A stretch of 64,000 nucleotides of DNA from Isoetes taiwanensis (GCA_021234155.1 JAJEKV010000125.1:1458475-1522474); one strand, 5' to 3'. Positions 1 to 14,270 are shown, counted from the first letter of the stretch. The notes: generated from the letters alone by a model not told the origin. Translations and numbers: made by a program.

Positions 1-3000
1 CCCGCGGGCGCGCGCTCGGCGTAATTTCTGCAGGCGGTATTTCGCCCGTAAGTCATACGTATTTGGCAAAGCGTATGCGGCAATGCCGCTACTTTGTATT
101 GGCCGTTGCTTTATTGCGCGGTGCATTTCAAATTCTACGCCGCAAAGGCCATGGGCCATTATGTAATTTTAAATTACTTTAAATGCCAAACTTTGGCAAA
201 AGTAATGCCGTACTTTAAGCAGGCTTGCATGCAGCAAAATATAGTTTTACAAAGTATGCTTTGTGCTGCCGTGTTGCCGTGCAAGCGCGAACGTTCAGAC
301 CAACAGTGGCTCCCTGACGTTCCCCTGGCGCCCTGCCTTCAAATGCTCTACGGTATTAGCCAGCGCAGCTTTATCATGGGGAATTGCTTTAGGTCGTCTC
401 CCCCTGACTCGGTCTTCGAAGCCGTTCATTAAGTCAAGGGGAGCGTTCTGTCACCAGCGCATCGAAAGTGCGGAAATCTTTTCGGATTGAGTTGGCGACT
501 GTTTGGCAGCAGCATCCCGGTCCCGTTCGTTTGATCGGCATACCGAGCACTGACGTTTTATCTTTCGAAAAGCATCTCCGCGAAACAGTTCTGTAAGCCG
601 GGTTAGGGAACGCCCGTCGAGTCCGGTCAACGAAGCGATCACCAGTTCTCACCGTTGAAACCCCGGCACGCCAGTGCAGCCCTGACGTAAGATCGTCCAC
701 CATACCTGTCGCCGTTCACCAGCCGAAGAATCAATAGTCGCGGTCTTCGGAAAGTGTGCAAGCTCGTAGGGTCACCTGCAGCAGACCTGCTCACGCCTCT
801 GTACTGGTTCAGACTTGGCATGTCCAGCCGGTTCGGCGAGTCAGCCAGTGTTGAACAATGCCGAGAGGAAGCGGTCTCCCAGCCTTGGAAGGCCTTACTG
901 CTCTTCAGAGGCCAGCCTTCAAATCAAGAGTCTGTCTCTCCTGCTGGCACCCCAGCACAGTCTTCTCCTGAACCTCTGCCATGCACCATGCACGCACTCC
1001 GCCTAGTGTTTTCCTTTCGAATTAAAACAATGATAGTCCTAGAAATCTCCTCCTTAATTTTTGAATGAATTGTATCAAAGGAAGTGAACAAAAAGGAAAC
1101 TCTGCTCAGCCTCCCTTCCGGCCTGGGCCTAAATGGAAATTCAAGACTCCTCTGTGTTGAGGGCCTCAAAGCCTTTGCACGGGGTTCCAGCTGAAGAAAC
1201 TTTGTAACCTTTGAGCAGCATGATTGTTGTTAGGGAAATTGTTCTTCTGACAACCAGACAGCCCGGGCAGACGTTCCGGAAGTCTGCGCCAGCCACAGTT
1301 GCCAGCGGTGCTGAATTGGGGCTGAAATCGAAGAGCGCTTTTTGAGTCTTTTATTATTTTCGTCATCCGCTGGGCGTGGTCTTTAGGTCACCGTTCCAAT
1401 AGGGGTCTGCTGCCTATTCCACAGCCGGTGGTGTCGGCCTGCAACGTCGGCGAGCTGACCGTGGCGAAGCGGTATGAAAGCCTCGCTGAGTAAAGCTTGC
1501 GGGTGCAATACTTTTATTATCGGTTTTGTGTTTGACCAATGTGGAGGTGATCTGAGTGAGCAACCTTCCCGGATGGAAACCGGATTGGCAGCGCGTAACG
1601 GCAGGTTGTCGGAGGATGACAAGATTTCAGCAGCGCGCGAGAGCGGTGTTTGTTCAGCTTCTCGGGCGCGAGCAAAAGCCATGTAAAAATTGAGTTTCCC
1701 AGCATGATATTTCAGACCTGGCCCTCACTGTTCTCGAGTTCTTCATTGAAATTTTTAGTTCTCTTTCGCTGAATTTCCTGGAAGGTCTCAAAGTTCTCTT
1801 GCTTGAGTTCTGAGTTTTGTCCTTGCAGCAGTTCCAGGAGAGACTTTCGAAGATATTCTGTGGTTCCAAGAGTTCTCCAGCCATCACGAGCAGTATCAGC
1901 CCCAATAGCCTCACACGAGTCGTATCAGTATTCCGGATGGTTTCTGTTTACTTCCTTTCTCTTTTGAAGGTTTCTGTTATTTCTTCTGGAAGCTCTCTCA
2001 AACGAGTTCTATTCTGGGACCAAATACGGCCCCAACCTGCTGGAACGTTACCGAGAACACGTTAAATGGTTTGCAGCCACTGAGGACAGTCCTTGATCGT
2101 TGTTCCTCAGCTTTCAAATGCACCTCATCAAAAGGTGTGCTCCTTTTCTGCCTCTGTTAGTCAGGCTTCCATGCCGCCTCCCGGAAGCTCCTTCTATTCG
2201 ACCTGTCCGTGATCTGCAGCTCCCATGCTAGTCGATCCCAGCCTCGGAGTTAGTTTGAGCAGCTTGTATGCTTTCTCTAGCCCTGGTTTACATTTCTGTT
2301 TCTTCTTTCCAGCCTTCTGCTGTGTAATTGTTATTTTCCCCAAGTGCCCTGGAAAGTGAACCTGTCTCAAAAACCTGGGAGTCTCAGTCATCGCACTCAA
2401 AGAATTCATGCTTTCCTCGTGTCGGAAAGGTCCTAGCGTTCTTAAAAGAAGTCGATGGTCAGTCACTGTCAGCTTTAGGTCCTGTTCTCTCACCATGCAG
2501 TGGGCAGGCATGATGCTTTAGCTCCAGTTTCTAATTAAAACCCCTTCCATAGCCTATTGTCACTTGTTGTTTTGTTCTGAAGTAATTTGTGTAGCTTCTT
2601 TCTCAGCTTGGTGCCCGTCTCCCAGCCATTGAGTTACTTTCAGGTGAGGCCTTCAGTGGCTGGTGCCCCAGCATCTGCTCCTCACTGGCTGTAAGAGCCT
2701 GGTCTGTTTCCTGGCTGAACGGTTGCTGGTGCGACGAGGCAGCCGGAAATTCAGTCATTTTCTCAGTTGTCCTACCGCCTCATGGGCACCGTGAGCAGCA
2801 CCGATTTGAAGCCTGTTGCCGCTGGTAAGTGGATCCGATTCTGGCGAAAGCAGCGAGCTATGAGCGTTCTTTGTGCTCGCCGGCGCCGGTAATCCCTCGC
2901 TGGAGTTATCCGTAGTTTTTACTCCCCAGAAATTAACGAGTAACGGTTTTAAAACCATGGTAGCCCAGCGACACCCCCATGAATGTCGTAGTTTTGCCAT

Positions 3001-5400
3001 CGCTTTAATAAACATGCAGCCGCTTCTTCCAGCCTGAGGTAAGTTGTAAAGTCCTCGTGAAAGTGGAAGAATTTCCTAACGATCCTGCTGGAAAGCCGGT
3101 TCGATAAAGAACGGAAACCATGCAACGCTGGCACGGCAGTTCCTCATCGAAACCGGTGAATCTCGGCAACGTCAAGCCCCGCGCCTTTTGTCTGCTGGCG
3201 CGCCAGGCAACCCCCACAAACACGGAAGTCTTGGAACCGGTTCTGCCAATTGTCCCACGGAACGTGACAAAATTCAGTTTCCGTGCGACCATCCTGTCGA
3301 ATGGTCTCTCCATTAACGGCCGCCTGCACCCCCAGGAAATACTGCCGAAAATTTTGTGGTGCAAGCCCATCGAATCCAGGGAAGTCGTAAGTCACGACGA
3401 AGGCCTTCATTAGTCTCGCTTCCGCGAAGTTTCCATCGGTAGCGAACGCTGGATTAGTTTTCGATCTCGGAGCCTGGTTTGCCATTCTAAACCCAGCAAA
3501 TGGCCGCAGACGCGTCAATTGGGATTCCTGGCGGCAGCCACCGTTTCAGGCGGGGACCCGCCGCACCGTTGAACTTCGCGAGGTGTCTCTTCTGGAAGTT
3601 TATTGCCGCGAAGCTTTCTCCACAGCGGTTTCCATTGAAGTCGGATTGCGTCGTTGGGAGTCGAAGATTTCCCCTCAGCGATAAGTCGAGTTCAAGAATC
3701 TGCGCTCTTCTTTTGTGCGTATACCGCGATTCTCATCCAGTTAAGTCTGTTCTTGTTTAGCGAGTGAGATTTGAGTGCAATGGCAAAGCCGGAGTCGTAA
3801 AGCGACGTAAAATCTTTTGGGCTTTGAAGATCCCTGCTCCCATCAGCGTTATCTTCCCTGGATGTAAAGCGATGGCGACGAAACTACAATGGTCGTGTAC
3901 AGCAGCTTCATTTGGTGATGGGAGTTCCGTGTGGGGAAGCCAACATCTGCCGGCAATAGAATCTCCCAGGAAAACTTTAAGTTCTCCTTGAAGCTGAGTT
4001 TCGTAAAGGCTGGAAATGCTGAACTTGAGCACCGCGCCGGTTGGCCTTTATCGCTCGCAGTCGAAGATAGCATGGTCTCAGTAACTGGTTCTCCTGTTTG
4101 ATAGGCCTTCTCCTCTGTAACTCTAGCTGTGTCGCTGTTCTAAAGCTTTTCCCAGAATGAACTCCCGAGTTCCACAAGCCTCGGGCCGGAGGAGCCAGAA
4201 CGCGCTGGGAGCACCCCAGTTAGCTGTGAGCTGAGCGTGGCAGCCTGTCCCTCAAATGCCCCAGCAGGGCCTGGGAGCCTGGAAAGTTCGTCCTTTAGTG
4301 CCTGGTGCCTCTCCCGGGTCAGCCTCCTGGGGAGGTCAGCAATAGTTACTTTATGCAGGGATCTCAACCTACTCCTTGAGGCCGAGCCCAGTGCAGTGAT
4401 ATGGATCCTCCTCTGCTCTGATGACCGGCTCTGTTCCAAAATGACTTTAAATCTACAATTCCTTTCTTGGCAACCTTGACGCTAACCGGCCAAGAACGCT
4501 TTGGTGTAAAGCCATGTTCCTGTGTCTTTGGTGCCAGCAATAGGGATTTTTTGTACCTACCAAGCCCCTCTGAATGGCCTGGCTGTAGTAGTCCTTTGTA
4601 GCTGCGTCTTGCCCGCAGACAGACCTAGCTATGAGCTGGAAGTGTCCCAACCAAACCCTCAATGAAATACACCTCGCTGCCTAGTTTGGAGCGAGTTAGG
4701 TTGGAGTTGCACATGATGGACGGTCGAAACCTTTATCGGAAAGGATGGTCACAATCAGAATCCATTTGTCTCCTTCAATGCTATATATATTGAGATTGCG
4801 ATTATTTCTTTCTGTGGTTCTCCCCATTATTACTTATGATCCCCATCTGTTTCAAAGTCGGTTCCATTTCTACTCCCAGGTCTCTCGGCATGAGGCAGAG
4901 GTCCCTTCCCTCATGCCTCTGATATGTGGTTTATAATCTCCATGCACCAAATCTTCGACTTTATCTGAGTTACTTATTCGCGATGGTTCAACATTGGGAC
5001 CTCCCGAAAGGCTTCAGTGCCGTGAGCAACGGGGTCGAAAACTAGATGTCAGCAGACCAAGAAAGAGCTTCTGGGCAAAACCATCAAGGACCCCAGCAAG
5101 TAAACTCAGTCACATATTCTAAAAATACAGTAAGGAACGCGACGGCTATCCTTCTTTGGGTAGGGTACAAAATCAACAAACATTTTGGTAATACAGGCAA
5201 GGAACGCTTTACCAATCATAAAAGCAAGCCAGCAAGTTTCATTCATAAACAAGCTTCCTGGAAATTCGCCTGTGGATTCCCTTGGAGCACTCTAAACCAT
5301 AAACTAAATACAAGGCGATCACACGCATGCCCTTCTAAATTTCATTAAAATTTAAAGTCCGAAATGGTGCGAAGGACCACTCCGCTTCTGAAAAGAAAGT
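1..5400. other. Unassigned stretch, no supported gene
   Basis: No ORF here resembles a family I recognise on either strand. The longest open frames are about 100-124 codons, overlap on both strands and show no motif. Base composition is mixed, GC-richer than the middle of the window. It may be old transposon debris, but I see no LTR, terminal repeat or RT motif. The first 300 bases contain several short perfect palindromes, listed separately. Confidence 0.5.
60..290. repeat. Cluster of short perfect palindromes
   Basis: Several small inverted repeats with loops of 1-4 nt lie close together: GCGGCAATGCCGC (77-89), GCCAAACTTTGGC (185-197) and ACAAAGTATGCTTTGT (249-264), plus TGCATGCA and GAACGTTC nearby. 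They are visible directly. Their function is unknown, and short palindromes can arise by chance. Confidence 0.4.
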
Positions 5401-8400
5401 GAAATTACCTTCCTTCCGAGGGTTTTGAAGATCGAGACATGCATTTTCAGTTTATGCCGCCTGGCGAAATTTTGGGAAGCGAGGTTCCCTGACCGTGCAA
5501 CAAAAGTTTTGTATAGGCCGGAGGATTTTGCGGCTATGTAAAGTCCCCGATAGCGGTCCTGGCTGGCAATTGCACAAAACGCCGCGACGGTCCCACCTTA
5601 TTACCTTTACTCCACGATTAATCGCCATGATGTATTTCCTCGAGGGCGAAGTGGATAAAGGATCAGCAGTGCCCTCGGCCCCACAATTCCAACACCGACA
5701 TGTCGCGCTTGGCATGACATTACGCTGCGCAAGTTTTGGTAATCATTAAAGTTGTTACCGTCTCATGATACGCAATGATTTGAGTTTGGTATGAGTCACG
5801 TACTTGCATCTTAAATGCATTGGCCAGTCAGGACATTCATTTGAATTTAGAATCAAATTTCTCCCAAATGCACTCCTTTCTAGCCCTCGGCCAGAAGCTC
5901 TCCCTCATTCAAACCATTCTAAACCATTCCAAATCCAGAAGCAGAGCTTCTAGAGGCTAAGGATACCATGGCTTCAGTTAGACGATCGATATCGAAGTTC
6001 AAACAGTGGCACCGCATGTCCACCTGATGTTTTGATATGTACTGTCTTTCGTTTTATTCCTCAAGAATCAGATTGTTTTATGTTTTCTGGACGAGTGTTC
6101 ATCTCAGATCTTATTTTCAATGATAAATCACACTTAACTGTAGAATACCGTAGTCAAATAACGTTCCATTCATTCCATAAATCGATTCGTATCGGTTCTA
6201 AATGTTCAGAGGGACTAATGCTTTCTCCACTCGACGCATCATTGTATAGATGATATGTCAATGAAATAAACGCCGTAAGATCTTCATTACAGAAATTTTC
6301 GCCGTGAACCTCGGCGCTCAATAATTCATTCAGACTCAATCCATTGATTGCCCCAACCAGGGACCGTCACACTAATTCAACCTCTTTGTCTTCAATACGT
6401 CACCACCATAATCTCCATTCAGCCATGTCAATGGTCTTGTTTTTCTACACGTATCTTCTTGCCACAGGAGACAATGCAAGACGCGATCAATGCTAGATAA
6501 ATCCTCGCAACATGTTGAACCTTGCCAATCACTTCGCCAACTCGCTGCAAGCTTAGGACAATTCGCATATCTTTGAAGCTCTTTTGTTCGCATCCTGCAT
6601 GCTGCTTAATAGAGTATACTAGAGGGAATCTCTTGGAATAGATCTCATTAGTGGCGTGATTGTGGACTTCAAGAGCTGAGCGATCGCGGCAGTGGGATAT
6701 CTAACGCAAATATTGTGTACATTAGACCACGCCCCCAATACTGGCAGATAGGTTCTTGAAATCGCCCTCCGGTGATTTCTGCAATAGCATTCTATCGGTT
6801 TACATGACAGGATGGAGCAATTGAGGTCCATTTATTCAATGGGACGAAGGTTGCAGAGGGCCGTCTGTTAATAACTCTTACCAAGCACCATAATCACCTT
6901 TGCCCCAGGGTTTCGCCAGTAGTGTCTGCTGTAAAGCTATCTTGATGGGAGCATTCCGTTGCCTTTATCCTGAACCCGAGATTGTACACACTTGGGTGCA
7001 GTCCGTGAGGGTTTCATCCCCGCGGGTTCCCCGAGAGACTTGACCTGCACTTGAAGATGCTAACAACCGCCTCCACCTCACCGACGGAGATAAAAAGAGG
7101 CCAATTGTTGCCTGAGGATCCCACCCACCTCGGCCTCCCTTCCAAGCATCACATGGTGGTATCTCCAAGGAACTCTTGTTGAGAAAGAATGCAACACTTT
7201 TGCATGAATGTCAGATATGCCTTTATGGTTTCTGCGGTGATCATCTTCACCGATCCCAATCAAGCGCCGATACCAAATTAGGTGATGACTTCCGCCTACA
7301 CCGATGCAGTTATGCCCCTACGCCGTAAAACCGGCCAATGAGATTTCGTCGTGCTTTGTGTCAGATGCCGCAGCTGTACTGATTTGGTGAAGTGGTCAAC
7401 GCCTAGCATAGACAATGTAGCCTCATAAAGACCGCCGCAGACAGCCATTGAAGCGTAAATCCATATGCCATGCAAATTGATGCCTAAAGGTACACCCAAA
7501 AGGATGTATATGAATGGTGAAATCAGACTCCACGCAGTGTCAGGTGAACAAAGCCCGTAGGGAAGACGATCATGGCGTTCCACTTTTAGGTTTTCAATCT
7601 ATTGTATGAGAATATTTTCCGCAAACTTCTCAACTCCAGATGATTAGTAGCATGCTGCATCTTCCGGGAACTCGACCGCCTGAGGACCACATTGTTTCTT
7701 TAATATGTTAGTGATGTTTGTTCGTGAACGGATAGTGAAGATGCTCGGCGCAAGGTGTTTGTGTGAAAAGCATGGCATATAGCATATGGTATTCCAATGT
7801 CCAACTTCTATGGGCGTATGGCATTTTCCTCGATGGTCGCAAGGTAGTCAACATGTAACATGGGTAACGAAAACCAAGGTTCCCCACACCTGAAGCAAGG
7901 GGAAGGCCGTGGCCGTTTATAGATGAGGAACGTAGACAATGCCCCTACGATCAAAAATTAGTACCCATAAGAGAAAATGAAGAGGCTCCCTTCGTTTACC
8001 AAGAAGGACATTTTCATGATGGGCGAACGCCATCGTAAGGAGATGACAGTAAGTGCGCCCCTCACCATCATTTTCACGCGGCGGAAGCTTCATCAGCAAC
8101 GCAGGTTGCAATAGCGCTGATAGCTTCTGGGCGCAACACATGTATTGTAATCAAAGAAAAATGGCTAAGACAAGAGATCCAAGGGAGTAGAAGAGAGCTG
8201 CGTATGAAGGCAATACATGACCGCCTGTATTCTAGGAGTTTGTATCGTCTATGAGAGCTCTCGTCCTTACTCCATCACCAACAAAGCGCTTTACCATTAT
8301 AATAATAGGCGATAAAATGGACCAAACAAGACCATGACCCGGGTGCATGGCAAAGGAGAGTATATGGGTGCATTCGTCGGAGGGTAGCAAAAACTCCCCT

Positions 8401-10330
8401 TGTATAATGCGAATTAAAAAGACACGACCCCTTCGTATAGATATTCCCAAAATTAGTGCCTAAACACTCTAACCTCAAGCATACGTAGACGCAAAATGGT
8501 CCAAAACACCCCTCCGTCAACTCTGCTGGTTAATGGCCATCAAAGGTGAATCGGGACCATATGATTCCAAGACTGCAGAAACCGCAGAAAGTCACATGGG
8601 AGTGGGGTGAACGCGCTTGAAAGTTACATACAGGATCGCGTAATCGAAGGCATGGCCATGGCACAGTGCATTGGGACATTTTCACTAGACCTTTGAAGGA
8701 TGATTCAAAACCATGTTGGTTCCGAATCATGCTATCAAACATTGAGTGATACTTTCAAGATAATTGGGGCCACTGAGCGAGAAGAAGGACGCCCTCGTGG
8801 CATGTGGGGTCAAGCAGACCTCAACAAGGGTTGAGGACCAAAAAGGCAACAAAGACTGGCAAGACTTTGTACCACCCGCTACATCGTGACCCTAGAAGAT
8901 GTTACCTAGGCGACTATACTCAAGAATTCAGACACTGTACCCAAGTAATAAGAACGTGACATCTCTCTCTCTCATTCATTCCCATTCTGTGTGTTGGGTG
9001 ACTTGACTGCATACCGGGTTTATGATGGTAGGCCACACTCACATGACAGACATTGATGCACTATTTGGTAACTATTCAACATTAATGCGCAGTGTCCGAT
9101 GCTCTAACTCTTCCTAACCACGCAACCGTTCGAACAGCACGGGGCACCAATGCCATATCTTGTCACGGTGTCCGCATTGGAAGGGTTTCGGCCGGGCGAC
9201 GTCAATCACCGATACAGCGATCGCCGGCCGGTCATCAAATCGGTTTCTATTGTTTAAGTTCTTTGCATGAATGATGGATGGCCGCAATGTATTACGATGA
9301 GACCCGGTCATGAGAATGGCTGCCGGTAGTGGGTACTGGATGCGAAAGCGTGATGACAATGGTTTCCCAATGATACCACTGGCTCTCAAGACCGTTAAGC
9401 CATATGCAAGTCTCAAAGACATATGGAGTTGAGGTCGCCCATTATGGGCACATGGTGCATTGGGCTAATATCCTTTCGTGTATCAGGAACTGGGTGGGTC
9501 CAATACCTGCTACGAACGGTGGGCCTCTGTAGACCACCGCGCGTAAGTGATGTGTTCTAGGGAAATACCCCGCAATGCAATTCAATCTTCACCGCACAAG
9601 GCAAGTTGTAGCCTGGACGAAACGGACCCATTCGTGTTGATCGATATGACGCCCACTAGTCAGCTGGGACTAAGTATGATAAACCCAAGAACGAAGGAAA
9701 TATTTGATCCATACCAAGATGTACGTAAAGGTATGTTTCTTCAGGGCATCCCGCCACGATGCATGTCCCACATGGATCAAGGGGATGAAGAGATCCAATA
9801 CAGATCCCATCAGCCTCATTATAACGAGGTTTTTGCTTTCAGGGAGCCCCGTGACGCCACCGCGACGGATCCGCCTGCATAAGCAGCGGAGGCCTAATCC
9901 CAATGACGCACTGCCTACTCTCCACTCTCTCAAACGAGCAGACTCATGCCAGTCCTCAGGGAACCCAAGCCATTATTGGTTGTGACACTCTACTGCAGGA
10001 ACTGTCACGAGAATTCGTTTTGCTAAAGAGGCAGACCGTAGGATGGAGATGAAACTTGAGTCTTGTCAGTAATATTAAAAGCATTTCACACAGACCTCAT
10101 TTTGCTATCCATAACATCACTACAATAGACTATTGTTATTCATTACGCCTTGCATTTCATCTTAAACACAAGAGCTCTTACACCACAACATGTTGAATAG
10201 GTGATCTTATTCATCTTCGTGATCCTGTAGTAGATCCCCGATATTCTCATAGCTCATGCTTCTCAGTAGCCAAATCGGCGTTGATCATAACACGAATTTG
10301 CGTAGGCAACTAACTGCTGCCCAAAAGCTT
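5401..10330. other. Unassigned stretch, no supported gene
   Basis: Only short ORFs are present, the longest 111 codons, with no convincing motif. A minus-strand phrase at about 7.3-7.5 kb (DHFTKS) faintly resembles the start of a retroviral-type integrase core, but the neighbouring frames do not continue the match. I see no RNA gene, LTR or terminal inverted repeat. Confidence 0.5.
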
Positions 10331-11140
10331 TCTTCGCAGTGTAGGATCAAGAAGATGCCTCGCTCTTTAGGCAAACAACAAGATCGTAGAGTGGGTTTAT
10401 TGAGCACTTGGATCGCCTGATGGTGATGGAACCACATGAAGCGAAAAAAAATCATGGGGAGATGAATGAACTTTAGCCCGAAGTGAGAAACTCTTATAAA
10501 GGAAGGAATTATCCGTGAATTATCAGTAGACTTACCGCCATTACATTGGCGTGTATAAAGACCTGCTGTATACATACAATTATAAATGTATTCTCGATGA
10601 TATGTGTATGCTTTTGAAACATAGTTCATAGGTACCATAACTACTACTACATCATAAACAATACCGTTAGGTCAATGGAACATAACATTGGAGGTAATAC
10701 ATAGTTCATAGGTACCTATGTCATTATATCCTTAGGCAGAGCATGTATTTACTCATATCATCAACACCAGCTCGTGATATTCACCATAGATCTCCTGAAT
10801 GTAGCCGAAATGCGGACCACAACACGAAAGTAGAGCTTCTCTAGCACTAGCGGCGACCATATCAGCCTTAGATTGGCTTTCATGGATCAAGATTAACATT
10901 ATTTCTCATGATTCATTCAGATCGCTGTAGCTCAAGTAGCACTTGAAAGATCTGATGTGTTCTCGACGAGGCATCGAGGAAGCCATGGAAGATGAATGAC
11001 TTCTACCCCTAGTCGAGCTGTTTTATAGTGAAGTAAAATTATTGATGTGAATTATTGGTGTAGAATGTAGGGCCATTATTGGGCTTCTACAAGTATCATG
11101 TACACGCATAAGTATAACACATAATTTGTATGTATATGTG
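10330..11140. repeat. Diverged direct duplication (~530 bp period)
   Basis: Two segments resemble each other loosely: around 10,455-10,560 (GAGATGAATGAACTTTAGCCC and onwards) and around 10,986-11,090 (GAAGATGAATGACTTCTACCCC and onwards). A shorter exact repeat, ACATAGTTCATAGGTACC, occurs at 10,619 and 10,699. This is old non-coding duplication just beyond the broken 3' edge of retroelement 1. No LTR of element 1 is found here. Confidence 0.35.
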
Positions 11141-11273
11141 TATGTTAATTACCTCATGTTTCTTGGGCTCGAAACTAGGTGAAAGTATTTGTGCTTTTGA
11201 GCAAATTAGGTGTGCTTAAAATTCTCAAAATTATGCTATTTTTTCCAACTAATGAAATCATGCTTGATGGGCC

Positions 11274-12400
11274 TAAGATCCAACTTGTAGGCTTGGGAGC
11301 CCACTTTCTCCAAAATCTTGAACGGACCAGCTCACCTAGGGGCAAGCTTCTTGCAACTCCCAACCGCTTAGCTTGCTTAACCTTGATCTTCAACCACACG
11401 CTTATCGCCTACCTTAAACTCTCTTACGTCCCCAGGCCCTGCTTACCACACTTTCTCGCTGATTTCTTGTCGCTAATAAGTAACCCCTTACTTCTTCCAC
11501 CAGTCACGATATCTCCTAACATCCGCCGGAATACTTCAACCTTTTGACACGTGATTGTGCCAAGTATCCGGTTAGGTAATCGGTACCCGTGAATTTACCA
11601 TGAAAGGAGACATCTGATGACTCCCTGCTTGCGTGTAACTCTACCAAGTGGATGTACTATCCCACTTGGATTGCTTATTCCACACATAGCTTCAAGCATG
11701 TCTTCAATGATTCGATTCGCCCTTCCGTCTGACCATCTGCTTGGGGATGATATGCCGTGCTCATGAAGAGCTTCGTCAATGGTGCTAAAGAGGTCCCGCC
11801 AAAAAGCACTCATAAACTTAGAATCTCCACGATATTATCTCCCGAGGCATGCCATGGAGTCTAAAAATCTCCTTCACAAATAACTTGGCAGTATCTAATG
11901 CGGTGTCCGTAGTTTTACAAGGCACAAATGTGCCATCTTAGATAACTTGTCTACGACAACCATCAATGCATCCTTGCCTCGAAGAGTTCTAGGAAGTCCT
12001 GTAATAAAATCCATGCTTACGACCTCCCACTTAGCATTTGGCACTCCCAATGGCTCTAAGGCACTGAATTCGGCCGCCCGCTTTGGTCTCGGGTACACCG
12101 GTATTCCCGAATATATCCAATCATATCGCTTTTTCATTCCCGCCGTAAATAACTACTTCGAATCTTGAAATAGGTCTTCATAAAACCCGCATGCCCGGCT
12201 ATTAGGCTGTTGTGTGTGTCATGAAGAATTAGCTTCCTTACCCCTGATGATTGGGGTACACATAACTTATGCTTATGATACAACAGGTTGCCTTCCTTCT
12301 TATAATGTTTGAAGGCTTCCCGTCCCTTATCTGTTCTAGCCTCCCTAGAGAGGCTTTCCCAAACCTCCTTGAAATCTTCATCCGAAGGCAAAGTCTCCTC
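11274..12400 (-). pseudogene. Integrase region of element 1 (truncated)
   Basis: Minus-strand frames show, in order, the region preceding the zinc-binding HHCC domain (LLYHKHKLCVPQ, then LILHDTHNSLIAGHAGFMK with its two histidines), the catalytic core start ([20 protein letters not shown], first catalytic Asp in MDF), the second-Asp region ([16 protein letters not shown]) and the GPF/Y module (AGPFKILEKVGSQAYKLDL). Integrases insert the element's cDNA into host DNA. The HHCC cysteines and the catalytic Glu of the usual DGQTER motif are not recognisable; here the text reads DGRANRIIEDML. Several frameshifts split the frame. Homology to element 2 ends abruptly after KLDL, which I take as the breakpoint of the element. 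Confidence 0.82.
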
Positions 12401-12439
12401 AATCTTCTTGCCAAACTCACTAGAGAGTGGAGATCGCAT

Positions 12440-13625
12440 TGCAATGCGTTCTTGTCTCAAACGGTCTCCTGGAGAGAGCATCTGCCACAACATTAAGCTT
12501 GCCTGGCTTATACACTATATCAAAATCATACTCCTCAAGTAATTCCATCCATCTCCTTTGCCTTAGGTTGAGGAGTGGCTGGGTGAAAAGATAATCAAGG
12601 CTCGTGATCAAATTCAACCGAAAAGTTCCTTCCCAAAGAAATAATGCCTCCATCCTTAATGCCCGACAATGGCTAGCAGCTCCCCGATCATGGGTTGGCA
12701 TGGGTAGCGCTTGCTCAAAGATCGCTCATCTTCTTCGAGTCGTAGGCTTACTACCCTTCCTTCTTGCATCAAGACTCGGCCGCTATCTTGCTTGCATCCG
12801 CTGCTACCAACTTATCTTTACTCGATCCGGGAGAACAAGCACCGAGCTGTTGTTAAGGCCTCCTTAAGCTTTCTCAAAGGAAGCTTGACTTTCTAACCAA
12901 TGGTTAGTCCAATCCTTAATCTTCTTTGCCTTGGTGAGGTCCGACAAAGAGGACGCCTCTTAGCAAAGTTCTTCACGAACTTTCTTCAGAATATCCCGCC
13001 AACCCGAAAAGCTTCTTACTTCGCCACATTCCTTGAGCTGGCCAATCAACTATTGCCTCAATCTTAGATGGATCTGTAGAAATTCCCTGATGTTACCACA
13101 TGCCCCAAGTATTCCACTCGACCAAGGTGCAAAGTGGCACTTGGAGAGCTTCCCATACAACCGATGACGCCTCGCCTTTTCCAACACTTTTCTCAAATGC
13201 CGACAATGCTCTTCAATAGACTTGTCTGTAGACTAGAATGTCGCCGAAGAAAACAATAACAAACTCATCCAAGAAATCCCCAAGATGTCGCTCATGAGGC
13301 TATGAAAGTTGCCGGAGCATTTGACAAACCAAAGGGCATTATCAGAACTCAAAGTGACCATACCGTTCTCAAGGCGCCTTTATGGATATCCTTTTTATTT
13401 TTTATTCTTATCCGATGATATCCTCGATCTTAAGTCAATTTTAGAGAATACCTTGCTCCTTGGAGCTGGTCCATTAAATCATCTCGCCTTGGCAATGCAT
13501 ACTTATTCTTTATCGCCCGCTTGTTGAGTCATGCGATAATCTATGCACATTCTTAAGCTCCCATCTTTCTTCTTCACGAAGAGTATAGGTGCTCCAAAAG
13601 GAGACACACTTGGTCTAATAAAACC
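12440..13625 (-). pseudogene. Reverse transcriptase-RNase H region of element 1
   Basis: RT begins near 13,620 with the Ty3/gypsy signature [20 protein letters not shown] followed by [11 protein letters not shown]. The catalytic motif near 13,235 reads FFGDILVY, whereas element 2 keeps FFDDILVYS. One of the two essential aspartates is therefore lost and this RT would be inactive even without frameshifts. RNase H ends near 12,440 with RRWMELLEEYDFDIVYKPGK and NVVADALSRR, the standard end of gypsy RNase H before integrase. The enzyme copies element RNA into cDNA in the particle. Confidence 0.85.
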
Positions 13626-13989
13626 AAGCTCAAGCAATTCCTGAGTCGCTTCTTGAGCTCAATCAATTCCGGTGCTCATTCTATACATACGGCCATCGGT
13701 AGGCTTAGCATCCTGAGCTAATGTGATCTCACATTCCACACCCCTATAGCAGGTAGCCGGATTTCATCCCGAATACATCCTTAAACTCTGAAATGAGCCT
13801 TGCTATCCGCTTGGGCAACCGATTCTTTTTGGTCACTTCCATCCCTGCTTACTTGCCTCAATTGATTCTAACCTCAAGATGTAATCCACCTTATTCCTTT
13901 CTATACTCTTTCCTCACCGCCAAGAAATACACCGCATGGGAGAAGCTACCTTCTTACCTTTCACTATAATTTTGTTGCCGGGCCCTAAG

Positions 13990-14270
13990 TCCGCCACGGG
14001 CGACTTTCGCTATGGCTCGCAAATGATCATGGCTTTGGCTGGCTTCAAGAATTCCATTCCCACTATAAGATCATACCTTCCGATATCCATGACTTCTGCC
14101 CCATCGCCACTTACTTCCAATCGAGGTCTATATCAAATATGATCCTCCTCCCCTTAGTGTGACTGATAGCACCATTGGCCATGCTAACTGGCCTTGGCTT
14201 AGATTTCAATACCTTGTTCTTCATTAGGCAGCCAACCTAGAAGATGCAAAATTATGAGAGCTACCCGTAT
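13990..14270 (-). pseudogene. Retropepsin-like protease region of element 1
   Basis: A minus-strand frame reads VLLIDTGSSHNFASSRLAA and then a stop. LIDTGSSHNF is the catalytic loop of Ty3/gypsy aspartic proteases, and the active-site Asp (DTG) is intact here. The matching position in element 2 reads LIGCGSSHNF, with the Asp lost. The protease cuts the Gag-Pol polyprotein. It sits between gag and RT as expected. Confidence 0.75.

Noticed and set aside
7078-7583. Minus-strand DHFTKS phrase suggestive of an integrase core
   Set aside because: Only a handful of residues match; no HHCC, second Asp or Glu region follows in any frame.
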